This document shows positions 11,566 to 22,569 of a stretch of 64,000 nucleotides of DNA, in pieces; position 1 is the first letter of the stretch; every line of letters starts with the position of its first letter. Below the pieces are notes generated by a model. The model worked only from the letters and a program-made list of their open reading frames with translations, was not told where the DNA came from and did not search any database. Origin of the DNA: Cylindrotheca closterium (lineage: Eukaryota; Bacillariophyta; Bacillariophyceae; Bacillariales; Bacillariaceae); NCBI GenBank assembly GCA_933822405.4, contig CAKOGP040002114.1, positions 158,306-222,305 of the forward strand, written 5' to 3'. A program made the translations under genes and the position numbers.

Positions 11566-12514
11566 GGTGACATCAATATGATTGATTTTTGATTTTTATT
11601 CCAGTCCTGGTCCTTTTACCTTTTACCTACTACCTACTACCTACTACTTGCTCGCTTGTTTGTCAGTCAGTATTTATATTATACAATACCTATGATATCA
11701 AGACAAGATGAGAACATTGATGTGCATGGAACGCATTGGCGATAGTGACGTCGTCCTGTGTCGTCAATTCGATTGATTCATTCGTCGATCGATTGGATTC
11801 TTTTCGAAAATGAAACTGTGAATTCTTCCAACAAAATTCCGATATCTTGGACTACAGTAGTCACCCACCCACGCACTTTTTTAGTAACCAGCATTGGACT
11901 TGAAGGACTGCTTCTATACAATATATTTTGAATTTGAAACTTCAGCTACCTATGTATTGTATATATCTGGCACAAATACCGTACCAGGTACACGTGTACC
12001 TGGTGGTACCTGGTACACCGTATGACTAGAACACATCCGCGCGCGTAAATAGATACCAGAGTATACACCACGTGTCGTCAGCCGGCTCGAACCGACGACG
12101 TAGCCCACCCAAGTAGCAAAGTACCGGTATCTGTGTGCAACCGTTCAATCAGATCTTGCCACGAAGCCGATGACCTTTGGAAGTTCTCGCCTTTGTAAGT
12201 GAAGCAGTCCTTGAAGCGTTTTTCTAATTATAGTCCAAATGACGTTGCCTAACCAAACCGATAAGCATACGTGTCGCAAACCAAAATTCGGCTTACAACT
12301 TCACAAAATCAATGGGAGGTTTCTCGGTTCGAACACTAAACTCTGGTATCTGATCGTACCGCTACCTGCCGTACCTGTACCAATACCCAATACCTGTTGC
12401 TGTATTCATTCGATATCGACTTCTCATCTCCTTTCGCAGATCGCAGAAGCAACAGCTACAAGTACACCAACACCCATCAGTACAGGTAGAATAAATACAG
12501 TGAAGCAGCATCAC
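11566..12514. other. Divergent promoter region with a 22-bp palindrome
   Basis: Lies between the YqgE-like gene (minus) and the conserved diatom protein (plus). An upstream in-frame ATG at 12239 would extend the latter, but that extension has no recognisable feature. The region holds the palindrome at 11983-12004 and many short ggtacc/accggta motifs. Confidence 0.45.
11983..12004. repeat. 22-bp perfect palindrome centred on CACGTG
   Basis: The half-site accaggtacac is followed directly by its reverse complement, so the centre is a CACGTG E-box/G-box core of the type bound by bHLH or bZIP dimers. A further ggtacctggtac lies just downstream (12006-12017). It sits in a divergent promoter region; a regulatory role is inference. 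Confidence 0.7.
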
Positions 12515-13444
12515 ATGACGATGTCTTCTCCAACCATGATGGTGACTCCCTCGTCTGTAGACGTTCCTGTGAATATCCCTGCAGTGACCAAGCGAACAGG
12601 TCCGCAACACGAGATTTCGGAGCGATCCGCGTTTGCTGGTACTATCACTACAGACGCGGAAAGTCTCTCCTTATCCAGCGTAGGATCCGAATCGGAGATG
12701 CATCATATGGATCGATTGGGTGAGGGTCCGGAAGGAGCTGAAGCAACGGAAGCCATTCAAGCAAGCACCAGTGAACTGGAAGTACCTGATACAGCTTGTC
12801 CCTCTTCCAGCGGTGGTTCTTCCTCTCCCCCCACGCTTCCCACCTCTCCCACTCTGCCATTGTCTTTGCCATGTTCAATTCTCAAGTGCCGCAACAGCGA
12901 TCGTGCTTCCATTAAGGACACCAAACGCGCGTGGAAGTGCTTACCCAAGCCTGACTTGGATATCATTATTGGAAATGCCTCTTCTTCCACAACTGAGAGT
13001 TCCAATACAGCCAATACAGCGAGTACAGCGTTGAACGATGACTCTCCTCGCAAGGGTTTGGAATGGGGAGTCGTTCAGATTCGAAACTATGCCCAAACGA
13101 TTGGTGATAATCCATCGGTATCGTATGGAACACCAATTCAGCTGGACTGGGACTACGAAGAGAACGATGCCGTTCAACTGTTGGAATACGAAACGAATAG
13201 GGGCACAAGGCGTACGCTCAGACAAATGGTCTTGAGCTACTATCATCGCAAGAATGTACTTTCGTGGCAGTACGGACACACGGAGGCTGACATTAAGGCT
13301 GCAAAGAAGGAGGCTAGCCGAACCAAGTTTAAGCGAGAAATTACTTGCGGGCTCTTGATGGCAATGCCCGTGGAAGCTGCCGTGGAGAGTGCACGGCGGA
13401 AAACCAAACGATACTTTCACAAGAAGGAAAACAAACAGGGATAA
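12515..13444 (+). CDS. Conserved hypothetical protein with a diatom-type LGDNP-like domain
   Basis: 309 residues from the ATG at 12515 (MTMSSPTMMV); the open frame continues upstream to 12239, so the true start could be earlier or in a spliced 5' exon. The first 170 residues are Ser/Thr/Pro-rich and probably disordered. Around residues 185-270 comes the conserved part: WGVVQIRNYAQTIGDNPSVS, then GTPIQLDWDYE, then RRTLRQMVLSYYHRKNVL. This VxIRxY...GDNPSxSxGxPIxLxW pattern is one I recognise from many diatom proteins without an assigned function. The C-terminus is basic (RRKTKRYFHKKENKQG). No enzyme motif, signal peptide or membrane segment is visible. Confidence 0.7.
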   Translation: MTMSSPTMMVTPSSVDVPVNIPAVTKRTGPQHEISERSAFAGTITTDAESLSLSSVGSESEMHHMDRLGEGPEGAEATEAIQASTSELEVPDTACPSSSGGSSSPPTLPTSPTLPLSLPCSILKCRNSDRASIKDTKRAWKCLPKPDLDIIIGNASSSTTESSNTANTASTALNDDSPRKGLEWGVVQIRNYAQTIGDNPSVSYGTPIQLDWDYEENDAVQLLEYETNRGTRRTLRQMVLSYYHRKNVLSWQYGHTEADIKAAKKEASRTKFKREITCGLLMAMPVEAAVESARRKTKRYFHKKENKQG

Positions 13445-14135
13445 GTACATGTACGGTGCAGTGCAGTGCACGGTACTGTATATGTACTTTGCTTCTATTT
13501 GTATTTTTGGATACAGACAGACAGACAAACATACAGACAGCATTGTAGGCTGCATTGCTGGCACACAGGAATGCAAGTCTACAGTGTTGTACCGGTACTG
13601 TCGACATTTTATATATATACCAGACATGGTCTAGATTTTGATTAAATATTAAACATGGGGTTACACAATTTCAATTTGAATCAAATATACACATATATTA
13701 TGCTAAGACTATGCATTATGCTCTACTATACAATACTATCTATAGTACTTGTATCTGATGATGATAAAAGATACATACTGTAATATATAGAATATGCTTG
13801 TTTTCATGTTTGATACGAGCGCAAGCTACTGTACATGCCAGCCAGTTGGTGCCTATAGCATGTACAGTAGTTACAGTAGCATTTAGAAGCTTACCATGTA
13901 TTGTAAGCAGTCAGAGACAACAACTTTTATACAACAACAACAACAACAACAGTACAAATATTTCAATGACACTACGATATATTAACACGCCATTGTTTGA
14001 TTTTATTAACCCCTCCCCCTCGAGGCAGTCCTCTGTGCACTGTGTGACTGACTCATTTAACTCAACCGGATCGATTAGCAGGTCCATTTTACATTTTATA
14101 TTTCACGCTCGACATTGGACATTGGACATTAGACA
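13445..14135. other. Convergent 3' intergenic region
   Basis: AT-rich spacer between two convergent genes. It has a short (acaa)/(aac)n microsatellite at about 13931-13951 and repeated tacagta motifs around 13829-13880. No supported gene. Confidence 0.45.
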
Positions 14136-15908
14136 TTAGACATCACTGTTTTCACTCTCCTCCGCATGTCCAGCCAAGTGGAGATTGGTTTCGGCCCAAT
14201 CATCCCTTCCTACCTTGGGATTGTTCGTGTTCATGCTGCTTCGCAAATTCCAATTGTTGCCATTCTTGCCATGGCTATTCTTGCCCACCTTGGATGATGA
14301 CACTGACAATGATGATGATGATGATGCCTCAACCTTGCCTGCTGCTGGTTTGGAAAAGGAAGTTCTCCACGATGGCCGACTGACACTACCACCACCAAAG
14401 CCTCCCGACAACCAACTGACCCGACTTCCCACACTCGCTCCATCATCATCATTAAAGGATACTTCCTCTGGAATACTGGAGCGCTTGGGCATGTAAGACT
14501 CCAACCAACTGCTGCGCTGGTTCTTTTGAGCATAAAAGATGAGGGACTCTTGGATCTCTCGACTGTGACGGAGAGCTTCTTCGTCTATCTCAATGTCGGG
14601 ATTGTCGTTGGCTTGTTGCAACAATATTGCCTGCTGTATTTGTTTTTGGATGTGTAGTGGAATTGGCGGGGGAATCGCTGCTGCAGCAGCTGCTGCTTCT
14701 CCGCCCTCGCCTCGTTCACCTTCCTCGCCCGAGGCAGGTGCGTTCATTGCCAGGAAGAGGGATGACCGTAGAGCCTCTTGAATCTTGGCCCCTTGTTCGA
14801 TAATACTGTTCTGTATCATGAGGCTGGCATTTTCGGACTGCAATCCATCCGGAAGTCTCATGTTTTCGGCCAAGATGGCTTCCCGTCGCTGCTTCTCTAC
14901 TTCTTCCATTTCCAGAAAGCGCTGCCTTTCAACCTCCCTTCGTTTCATGTCTATAAAGAGCTCCTGTGCTTCCTTTTGACGTCGAATATCATCTTCGTCT
15001 ACACTGGAGTCCATGGCACGAAGGTGCGTCATTACAATATGTTCTTGTTGTCGCTTTTCCGCCTCGACGGAACTGACAAATACCATAAGGGTGGTCTGTA
15101 CAATTTTCTCCCACAATGGTAATCTCATTTTGGCATCTTTCTCGCTCCTTTGGCGTTCCTTCTCTGTGCGAACCGATTCAGCCTCTTCTTTTTTGGTACT
15201 GATGAACATGTCTTGGGTTTGCTTGTAATTCTGGTATTCTTCCTCACTAAAGGTACTGTCTGTCTCCTTTAATTGTTGCAACATGAACGCTTCTTGTCGT
15301 TTCTTTTCTTCTGCCAGAGGATCTTTCCATATTCTGCGTATCATGGCCCATTTGGAATGTTGGTGAGTCTGGTCAGTTTTGCCAGTTTTGCCAGAGTTGG
15401 TGGCATCTTTCGTCGTTCCAGCATCAGCTCTTTCTTTCGCGTCTTGCTCTGCCTTTCGTTTCTGTTCATCTTTTGTCAAGGGCAGCGATGACGATGATGA
15501 TGACGATGATTCAGCCTGTAGTTTCCCGGTTGAAATAGATTGTGCTACCAGATCTAAATCGACCATATCCTTGGCTGCCAACGAGGAAGGTTTGGTTGCT
15601 TCCGAATGCAATTCATGGTTTTCTTCGTCTTGTTGTTGTTGTTGCTGCTGCTGTTGAGAACGCTGCTTTGGATCTATATCCATTTCATCATCGGATAAAT
15701 CGATGCGATTATCCTTGCTTCTAGTTCGTCGACGAGAACTATAGGTACCAGCAAGGGTGCTTTTGGGCTTGGGCTTGGGTTTGGGAGAGGTACGTCTGGA
15801 TCTCGCCATCCTAGTTGGGTTATTGGAGGAATGAGAATCACCATTTGCTTCCTTGGTGTTTCCATTGACACTTTCAAAGGCTTTCAGTCGTTCCGAAACA
15901 GATGCCAT
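14136..15908 (-). CDS. Hypothetical charged protein with an internal duplicated alpha-helical module
   Basis: Single-exon 590-residue protein, function not recognised. It contains basic KPKPKPK and RSRR stretches (about 37-65), polyglutamine (about 85-93) and polyserine (about 135-141), then two related charged helical modules at about 187-255 and 264-333. Both share an aromatic-rich start (WAMIRRIWKDP / LPLWEKIVQTT), a KRQ-x2 step, L-x3-DS-[TS] and an acidic EE/DE turn before Q-x2-[MF]FI-x2-K. A looser third copy may lie at about 410-480. The end is Gly/Ser-rich with SRVSWLSGGFGGGSVSRPSW. The modules look like coiled or helical bundles; no catalytic motif, signal or membrane span is seen. 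Nuclear or scaffold roles would be guesses. Confidence 0.65.
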   Translation of the reverse strand: MASVSERLKAFESVNGNTKEANGDSHSSNNPTRMARSRRTSPKPKPKPKSTLAGTYSSRRRTRSKDNRIDLSDDEMDIDPKQRSQQQQQQQQQDEENHELHSEATKPSSLAAKDMVDLDLVAQSISTGKLQAESSSSSSSSLPLTKDEQKRKAEQDAKERADAGTTKDATNSGKTGKTDQTHQHSKWAMIRRIWKDPLAEEKKRQEAFMLQQLKETDSTFSEEEYQNYKQTQDMFISTKKEEAESVRTEKERQRSEKDAKMRLPLWEKIVQTTLMVFVSSVEAEKRQQEHIVMTHLRAMDSSVDEDDIRRQKEAQELFIDMKRREVERQRFLEMEEVEKQRREAILAENMRLPDGLQSENASLMIQNSIIEQGAKIQEALRSSLFLAMNAPASGEEGERGEGGEAAAAAAAIPPPIPLHIQKQIQQAILLQQANDNPDIEIDEEALRHSREIQESLIFYAQKNQRSSWLESYMPKRSSIPEEVSFNDDDGASVGSRVSWLSGGFGGGSVSRPSWRTSFSKPAAGKVEASSSSSLSVSSSKVGKNSHGKNGNNWNLRSSMNTNNPKVGRDDWAETNLHLAGHAEESENSDV

Positions 15909-16376
15909 GTTGGATTGTGGTGCCAGTACTGTGGGAGTTCAGCTGTACTAATATTGAATATGTATTATATTATTACCGGTAGGTTGATTTCTTCAGTTCA
16001 CAACCCACTTCACTCGTGATGTATTTTATTATTTTTGACAGCAGACAGGCACAGGACACAGAACATTTTCAATTTGCAACCCGGAGTTGCTGAATGAATC
16101 AATCTACCGTATTGATTTTTTACTGATTGATGATTGATTGATTCGAACCATTTAGTCAAAGGAATCATAGATTTGGAGAAGAAGAACCTATTCGCTTCGT
16201 TTTCGGCTTTCTTTTCCCCCGCGCACATCATTTTCTGCGGAGTGGAACAAACAGACGTATTGAAGTAGAAGAAAGGTTTTGTTGTCGACTCATTTTTGCA
16301 TCCATACAGTTGCAATTTGCAATAGACACCTACAACCACAAGCCTATCCTACACCCAAATCACTGCTATCATAACA
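15909..16376. other. Divergent promoter region
   Basis: Spacer between the charged-repeat protein and the patatin-like gene, with (tgat)n runs near 16107-16143. Nothing coding is supported. Confidence 0.4.
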
Positions 16377-17533
16377 ATGAGAATAAGCAGCCAGCAAGCA
16401 TATGCTGGTGGTGTTTTCGTTGGTGTTATGAGAATGATTGGAACGGTTTTCAAAGTCTTGCTTTGTTTCTTCGCCATTTATCGATTGCTGGCTTGGCCTC
16501 CACTCCATTGGTTTTACGATCCAGTCTCACATGCTGGTCCTGGTACGATATACATTCCTGGTACGTCATCATGGTCGTTCTCCTCGCCTACTACTAGTAC
16601 TACTGCTACTACTACTACTCGTCCTCGTCCTCATCGTGGTCTCACATCATTATTGTCATGGTTTAGGAGGTGGATTCAGTGGCTTTTGGTTTCACCTTGG
16701 ATACTTGCAGTCCATGAAAGATTTACATGAATATGAGTACTATTGCTTTTCTTCTGCTTGCCTAGGTACGCAACCACCGTGCAACTTTCAACAAGTTCTT
16801 CGCCATTCAGCAGCATATCTAAACTGTATAATCTATCTGAATCTGAATCTGAATCTGAAACACTACAGGCATTCTAGCCGTCTTGATGGACCACACAGCA
16901 GATGATGTAATGGATGCCGCCCTCCTTGCGCAAGAAAGGTGGCAAGACAACCACATCTCTCGCTTTGACTTGGTCGAAAACTTTTTGGAAACCTTGGTGC
17001 CCACCAGTGATGATGATTCCCATGACCAAGAACAACTCCAACAAATATTGTCAAAGATTAAGATATTAGTCACTACCACCGAGAATGGAGTGGAAGTATT
17101 ACAAGCTACCAATCGAGACGAGTTGCTTGACCTAATGATTAAGACAACATGGGTTCCAGCGTTGACGGGATGGGGGTTCTTGACTGACCACAAAGACGTT
17201 TACCTGGACGGTGGCTTTTCGAGATATTTGCACCCAGACTGCGAATATGTCCTCGAATTACCAATGGTATGGGAAACACTGGTGCATACCTTTACTCCCA
17301 GTCTGACCCGAGAAACCATTCGGGAACTCTGGAATGTTGGATATGAATACGAGTATGGATTTCAAGGACTTTCCAAGCAAGCAAAAGAAGGGTTTCTGAT
17401 CACTAACGACGACGACGACGAGGAGATATATCTTCAACGAGAACGCAATGATACACAACACAATGATACTTCTTGCCGTTCGGAAACTATGGACTCTGTA
17501 CAATCGTCAAGTTTACTGCAAATGATACAGTGA
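16377..17533 (+). CDS. Patatin-like phospholipase family protein, membrane anchored
   Basis: Three exons, 16377-16560, 16667-16765 and 16869-17533; introns of 106 and 103 nt with GTACG starts; 315 residues. Exon 1 gives an N-terminal hydrophobic anchor (about 16-38) followed by WPPLHWFYDP. The exon 1-2 join produces IPGGGFSGFWFHLGYLQSM, the glycine-rich oxyanion-loop of patatins, and exon 2 ends CFSSACLG, where the nucleophile elbow is expected. YLDGG in exon 3 supplies the catalytic Asp motif (DG[GA]). The elbow is not a clean G-x-S-x-G, so lipase activity is uncertain. The C-terminus is acidic, with a run of Asp. A reading of exon 3 alone from an internal ATG would lose both N-terminal motifs. 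Expected role: acyl hydrolysis of membrane lipids. Confidence 0.75.
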
Positions 17534-17639
17534 ATGAATCAATCAATCATCGCTTTCAATTTACACCGATATCAACATGTCAACATGTCAACAATAAAAT
17601 ATATATACTATTTCACTATATACTGTTTTCATCATGACT

Positions 17640-19190
17640 TCACTGTTCATTTCGTCGCCGTTCCGTTTCGTTCCGTATCATTGTATCTAATCGGCCCTTG
17701 ACCTTGGTAAAAGTGTCCCAGACGCACTCATTGTGCCGTCGAATCATGGGCAACCTGGGGTGCAAAGACATGTCTTGTCCATCAATGCGCGTCCTCAGCA
17801 ATTCCAACTCGCGCAAAACACCATCTACGTGCAGTTTGAGAGAGGTGCAGGTTTCCAAGAGGTATTGCCGCTGTATCTCCACCTTGGTGCCCTGATCTCC
17901 TGACATGTGTGCCTGATAAAAGGTTTCCTGGACATTGGGCAACTTTTCCAACAAATTGTATAACACAACATCGAAGCATTCTTCGCTTATCCCACCATCT
18001 GCCGTGTAAAATACCATTCTAGCAGTATCGTATCCGACGTCAACGAGCTTTTTGGAGGGATTCCGTGCCAAGATTTTGCAATAGGTTGCAGGTGGCGACT
18101 CGTCAAAGAATCCAAAGGTGGCAACTAGACGTGCGGGATTCGTTGGCATCCCATACGACATGCGTAGGGGTTGACCTGCCTGCACATCTTCCTTTAATCG
18201 AACAACGCAATTTTGGTTGTCGTCGTACCTGTCACAAGTATAATGTAAATGTTTGTAAGAACTTGTTTGATATGCAATGTGCAGAGATACACTGTATACG
18301 GTATGAAGTACTCACTCCACTACGATGTTGCTTGGCCAAGCATGATCAAACATGTCAGCCATGGGCACAATGTCACAGCGATCCTCATCCAGACCCCAAC
18401 ATCGAGTATACACACAATTGAATGCCCACTTGAGCAAGTCTATGTCTTGGAGAGTTTCGTCCTTCTGCAGGATGTTGACAGTTTGTAGTGCTTCGAGAAA
18501 GACTGAAAAGTGGATCCGATCCATCATGCTCAAGGAATATAGAAAGGGCGGCAGACAAGAAATCTCAAAATCGTCCATGGACACGGCTGTGTAAAAATTT
18601 CGAGGTAATGAATTCATCCAGGCATACCAGTACGATTGGTCTTCTTTCTCATATTCTAGGAGCATCTTACAAAAGAGTAAGAACTGTCCCCTCTGATGGC
18701 CAATCCCCTTGTTTTCCAAATACTGTAGCGCAGGCTTTATGCTGTCCCCTAGTTCTTGACGCACCACCACTGATGACAAGATTATATGAGCTGGTACCTG
18801 TATCACTGCATGGTCCTTTGGCATGGCTTGAATGGCTTGGGCGGCCCAGTTTTGATTGTCATTGTTGTGCCCATAACTTGCAAAAGTCGGCTCCAAACCA
18901 AATCCTTCGCTCCCCACAATCCCAAAGTGCGCCGCCCAATCCCCTAGCAAGCTAAGGTCTCTCTCTGTCCCTTCGACCACAGAAATAGCTGATTGCCGCT
19001 GTGTGAGATATTGTTGTCGTGACGATGACGCTTTTGGTATTGAGGATGTCATCGCTGTGGTCGGCCTGATGCTGGTGCAAGGATGACAAAGAAGAGCCGA
19101 ACACGTCATTGTTGTCACTGCTGTCATCAAAGCTAACCGTAGAATCGTCATCTTGAACCCAAATACATGAGAAGAGGAGGGCTTTGGCAT
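17640..19190 (-). CDS. SET-domain lysine methyltransferase (Rubisco LSMT/SETD-like), secretory N-terminus
   Basis: Two exons, 19190-18316 and 18228-17640, with an 87-nt intron (GTGAGT...CAG); 487 residues. A second in-frame ATG at 19151 gives a cleaner signal peptide (MTILRLALMTAVTTMTCSALL). The body fits the SET family that includes Rubisco large-subunit methyltransferase: an N-terminal substrate-entry region, an inserted helical iSET-like part, DIVPMADMFDHAW in place of the usual D-x-x-NH, and, after the intron, GQPLRMSYG, the terminal SET Tyr-Gly motif. The long C-terminal part is like the Rubisco substrate-binding domain. Expected reaction: SAM-dependent N-methylation of a protein lysine; substrate unknown. 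Asp replaces Asn in the usual NH motif, which may affect SAM binding. Confidence 0.75.
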
Positions 19191-19648
19191 AAGAAGACTT
19201 CAATTGCAAGATGTTGTTGAAGATCATGGAAACCATTATCAGAGAGTCTGCCTACGACGTGTCTTGCTGACGTGTCACTTCAAATTTCAAAAAATATGGC
19301 AGAAAAACAAACAGTATCCTACTGTATTAAAATACATGTACCGGTAGCATACGGTTGGTCTATTATTCTTGTGTTTGTTGACAGTATTATTTTAAAATAT
19401 GATATATGCAAGTAATCTATAATCTGCTGTACAACGCCACTCTCGAGATAATCGACATTGGCATCCTGCGCTGATTTCGTATTGACAGAGCAACAAAGAG
19501 GCTTGTTCGTCGTTGGTGTCATAATTCCTGAATCCACCGACAGCCGAGATGGCAAAGAAGGTGAACGATCATGGTTGTGTAATGTGTATGCATAGAATAT
19601 GAATTTTCTGGCAGTGGAAGTGGAGCGAGATTGTTACCGTCCGGAATC

Positions 19649-21641
19649 TCAAATGTCATCTTCTGAAATTGATGATGAGGATACTGTAGTCACGGTTCGC
19701 TCTGATTCGCCCAACATTTTCTGCCTTCTCGAAGGAGATACTAGTTGTACCGGCGCTGGTTCACTTGCAATGAGACTACCGGTACTTGATGAAGCACCAT
19801 CTTCATCCATTGCAACGCCATCTTCGGCTTCTGATTGGTCGCGGTCGTCTTCACTCTCATCTTCCTCCTCTTCCGAGTCCGTATCTTCCATTTGATCTTG
19901 AACACGGCGAAGCAAACGAAATATGGAGACGTTATCTGACGCTCCAAATAGCATGGATATGGCGGCATCTTCCAGATTATCATTAACGTCCTCACCCAGC
20001 TGAACATGCAGACGAGACTTCCATCTTCTTGCCAAAAGCTGATAGACATCTCGTTCCCTTTGGGCGGTGTGATACCTGGCTTCTGCTTCTAGTCGAGCTC
20101 TGTTCGCCTTTTCAGCGTTTTCTCGTTCTTCCTTCAGCTGACGACGAAGAACTTCCACTTCTGACTCTGGTGTCTTGAACCCTAGAATACAATATAGTGT
20201 AGAAAGAAGACTGGGGTCAGACGCATTCGGACGATGAGCAAATGCACATGGTATGTTTTACATCAAACTTACAATCACGATGTGTGTAGGACATGACTTC
20301 CATCCATATGGCCTTTGGCAACATGGATGCAACATTGAGCTGTCGTGTCGGTTGCGGCGTGATTGGTTGTTCAAAGTCTGCATTGGAGCATAATAGCAAC
20401 TCCTTGCAAGAACTGCGAAAGCTGTCGGGAAACTGGTTGTGAATGGATGGATTCCATACCCGTGCTGCGATGACTGTTTCAATGCTCGGGTATGCAATCA
20501 ATGGGGCAAAGCGTACTCCAGAGATAACATATTGTGAGAACTCATTGTCAATGTTATGGCCAGAAGTGTGATTTCGAACAACTTTTAGAAGTTCGTCTTC
20601 CACAGGGCCAACTAGGATTCCGCCTGGTTTGAGTAGTTTCTGGAATTTATGTAGGTCTTCCGTTTCAATAGCGGCACCAATATAGATACGATCAAATCCA
20701 AGAACAGCTTCTCCCTCTTCTGCATCTATTTCAAGAGCATTACCATGGATGATTTCAATGTCAGAAATTGCCATTGCAGATTGGTGTCTCTCTTTCCAGC
20801 ATTCCATTGCTCGAGTACTGTGTTGGATGACATCTTCATGAATTTCAACGCCTGAACAATATTCAACGAGAAGCAGCAAAGTGAGTAACAATCATCAGAG
20901 ATTGATATGGTTTGGATATAAACTCACAGTAGTAGCTAGATCTCGGTCCCATAATAGAAGCTGCGAGGCATGTCAAGTACCCGCTGCCAGACCCAGCGTT
21001 CAGAAAGCTTCCTGATGTGTCTGCTTCCAACTCCAAGGCTTCTAATACACTGCAGTAAATATGTGGAGCGGACAAGTGAACATTCCCATCCTTGAGAGGT
21101 TGGTCAGAATATGCTCGTTGCTTGTCGCTCTGTAGAATGGGGAGAGAGCATCGATGTAAGGGACTTGTTTTTGAGAACAATCGTGTCACGGATCAGTCCG
21201 TCAGATAGAAACAGAAGAACGATAGGTTTACCTCTGGGACAAACAAACTTCGATCAACATTCCGGAAAGCATTTTCCACTGCGATGGATGAAATCAGTCC
21301 AAATCCTGTAGTTTTTAAGAATCACATGCATTGTTAGTCGCTAACATGCAGTTCGCAAGGCAAATGACACGTGTCCGGGTGAAACCATGGAACCTAGTAT
21401 ATAGTCCTTTCCGCACTCATCCTGAGGCAAACGCAAGATGCGAGCTGGATTGCTGCTTCTGTCGTAGCCAAGTATGATATGCATGGATTTTCAAGCGCTG
21501 AAAATCATTTGATGTTCCGAAGTGATGGTATGATCATGGTTCATAGAAACATGGCATCAGTTTTGCAATTCTCATATGTTACTCACGCTTCAGATTGTTC
21601 ACCATTTCGTCGTTGGTCGAGCCACTACTTCTCCAGGCCAT
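19649..21641 (-). CDS. PCMTD-type protein-L-isoaspartate O-methyltransferase-like protein
   Basis: Five exons: 21641-21587, 21305-21232, 21129-20928, 20851-20273 and 20181-19649; introns of 281, 102, 76 and 91 nt; 480 residues. The joins rebuild the family sequence step by step: MAWRSSGSTNDEMVNNLK from exon 1, then a spliced Arg and FGLISSIAVENAF; DGNVHLSAPHIY; the SAM loop FLNAGSGSGYL; CVEIHEDVIQHS; and HRDWFKTPESE across the last intron. True PIMTs repair isoaspartyl residues; the HRDW-F-x-PES ending and overall layout resemble the PCMTD1/2 branch, whose animal members have lost clear repair activity. The C-terminal 170 residues add a charged coiled coil (VEVLRRQLKEERENAEKANR) and an acidic Ser-rich tail. 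No signal peptide, so cytosolic or nuclear. Confidence 0.88.
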
Positions 21642-22569
21642 CTTGTGTTATGATTCCGATCGATTGGGATACGATCAAAGGCAGAGAAACAGAAAAAAGC
21701 ACAAAGGATTATCCTTGATTCTTTGACAGACGAGAGGATGATTTCTTTCGTTTCAAAGCAAATTCTGCAAATCTTCTGACGATAGAATTTGTACGTACAA
21801 ATGTACGACGGAAAGGTATCCACAAGAATTTCACATCCCAAAAAAATATCGCATCAATTCAATCAATCACCCACCAAGTTTGACTCGGGCGACTGTAAAG
21901 AACCAACCAATTGCAAATGGAGACTATTATAGTACTTGGCTTGAAAACAGTTAGGGCTGCAGAGATGAAGGCTGCAAAGCCACCACCAACGGATGGAGAA
22001 GGTTCGGAGGAAAACAAGCAAGGTGGGACACTTAGGGACGATAGCAATGCCTTTCGTGGTACTACTATAGTATAGAACTGTATTATTGGTAGATGGAACT
22101 ATTGCTGCCGTCGTGCTTCTGATATCATCCACTACAGTAGGTTCGGCAAAACGATGCATTCTTACATTGCCGTATGGGTGTTTTATCACCGATCCTACAG
22201 TATAGTACGGTAGGTTTGTGGCTGTTAGACAGTAGAGTGCTTTCTACAGTAGTGGAGTGCAACTTAGAAAACGAACAAAAACCCACGCGCTTCTCGTGCT
22301 GAAAATTGAAAATATGGGATTGTCCGTCTCCCTTAAATGTAAAGTTTTCCACATTTATAGTGCATAAATGTTTACAAATTCAAAAATAGCGCAGAACCGT
22401 TTCTGAACGCCATATCTATTGCATTGTGCGACAAACACTTTTCTCCAACCCTACAGTACTGTTGCGACCCGCTCATATTCAATAGTCAACATACTTATAT
22501 CAGGATACATCTTAGACCCACAACATTGTAAATAGAACTTGAAGCAATCATCACCAATCCCCAATCACC
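21642..22569. other. Divergent promoter region
   Basis: About 0.9 kb between the PCMTD-like gene and the type II membrane protein. No coding sequence is supported. Short tacagtag motifs recur (about 22131, 22195 and 22241). Confidence 0.4.

Noticed and set aside
12239..12514. N-terminal extension of the conserved diatom protein
   Set aside because: No recognisable feature and likely promoter or leader; start at 12515 preferred, though a 5' exon remains possible.
13931..13951. Short aac microsatellite as a possible regulatory element
   Set aside because: Common triplet run in a 3' spacer; nothing points to function.
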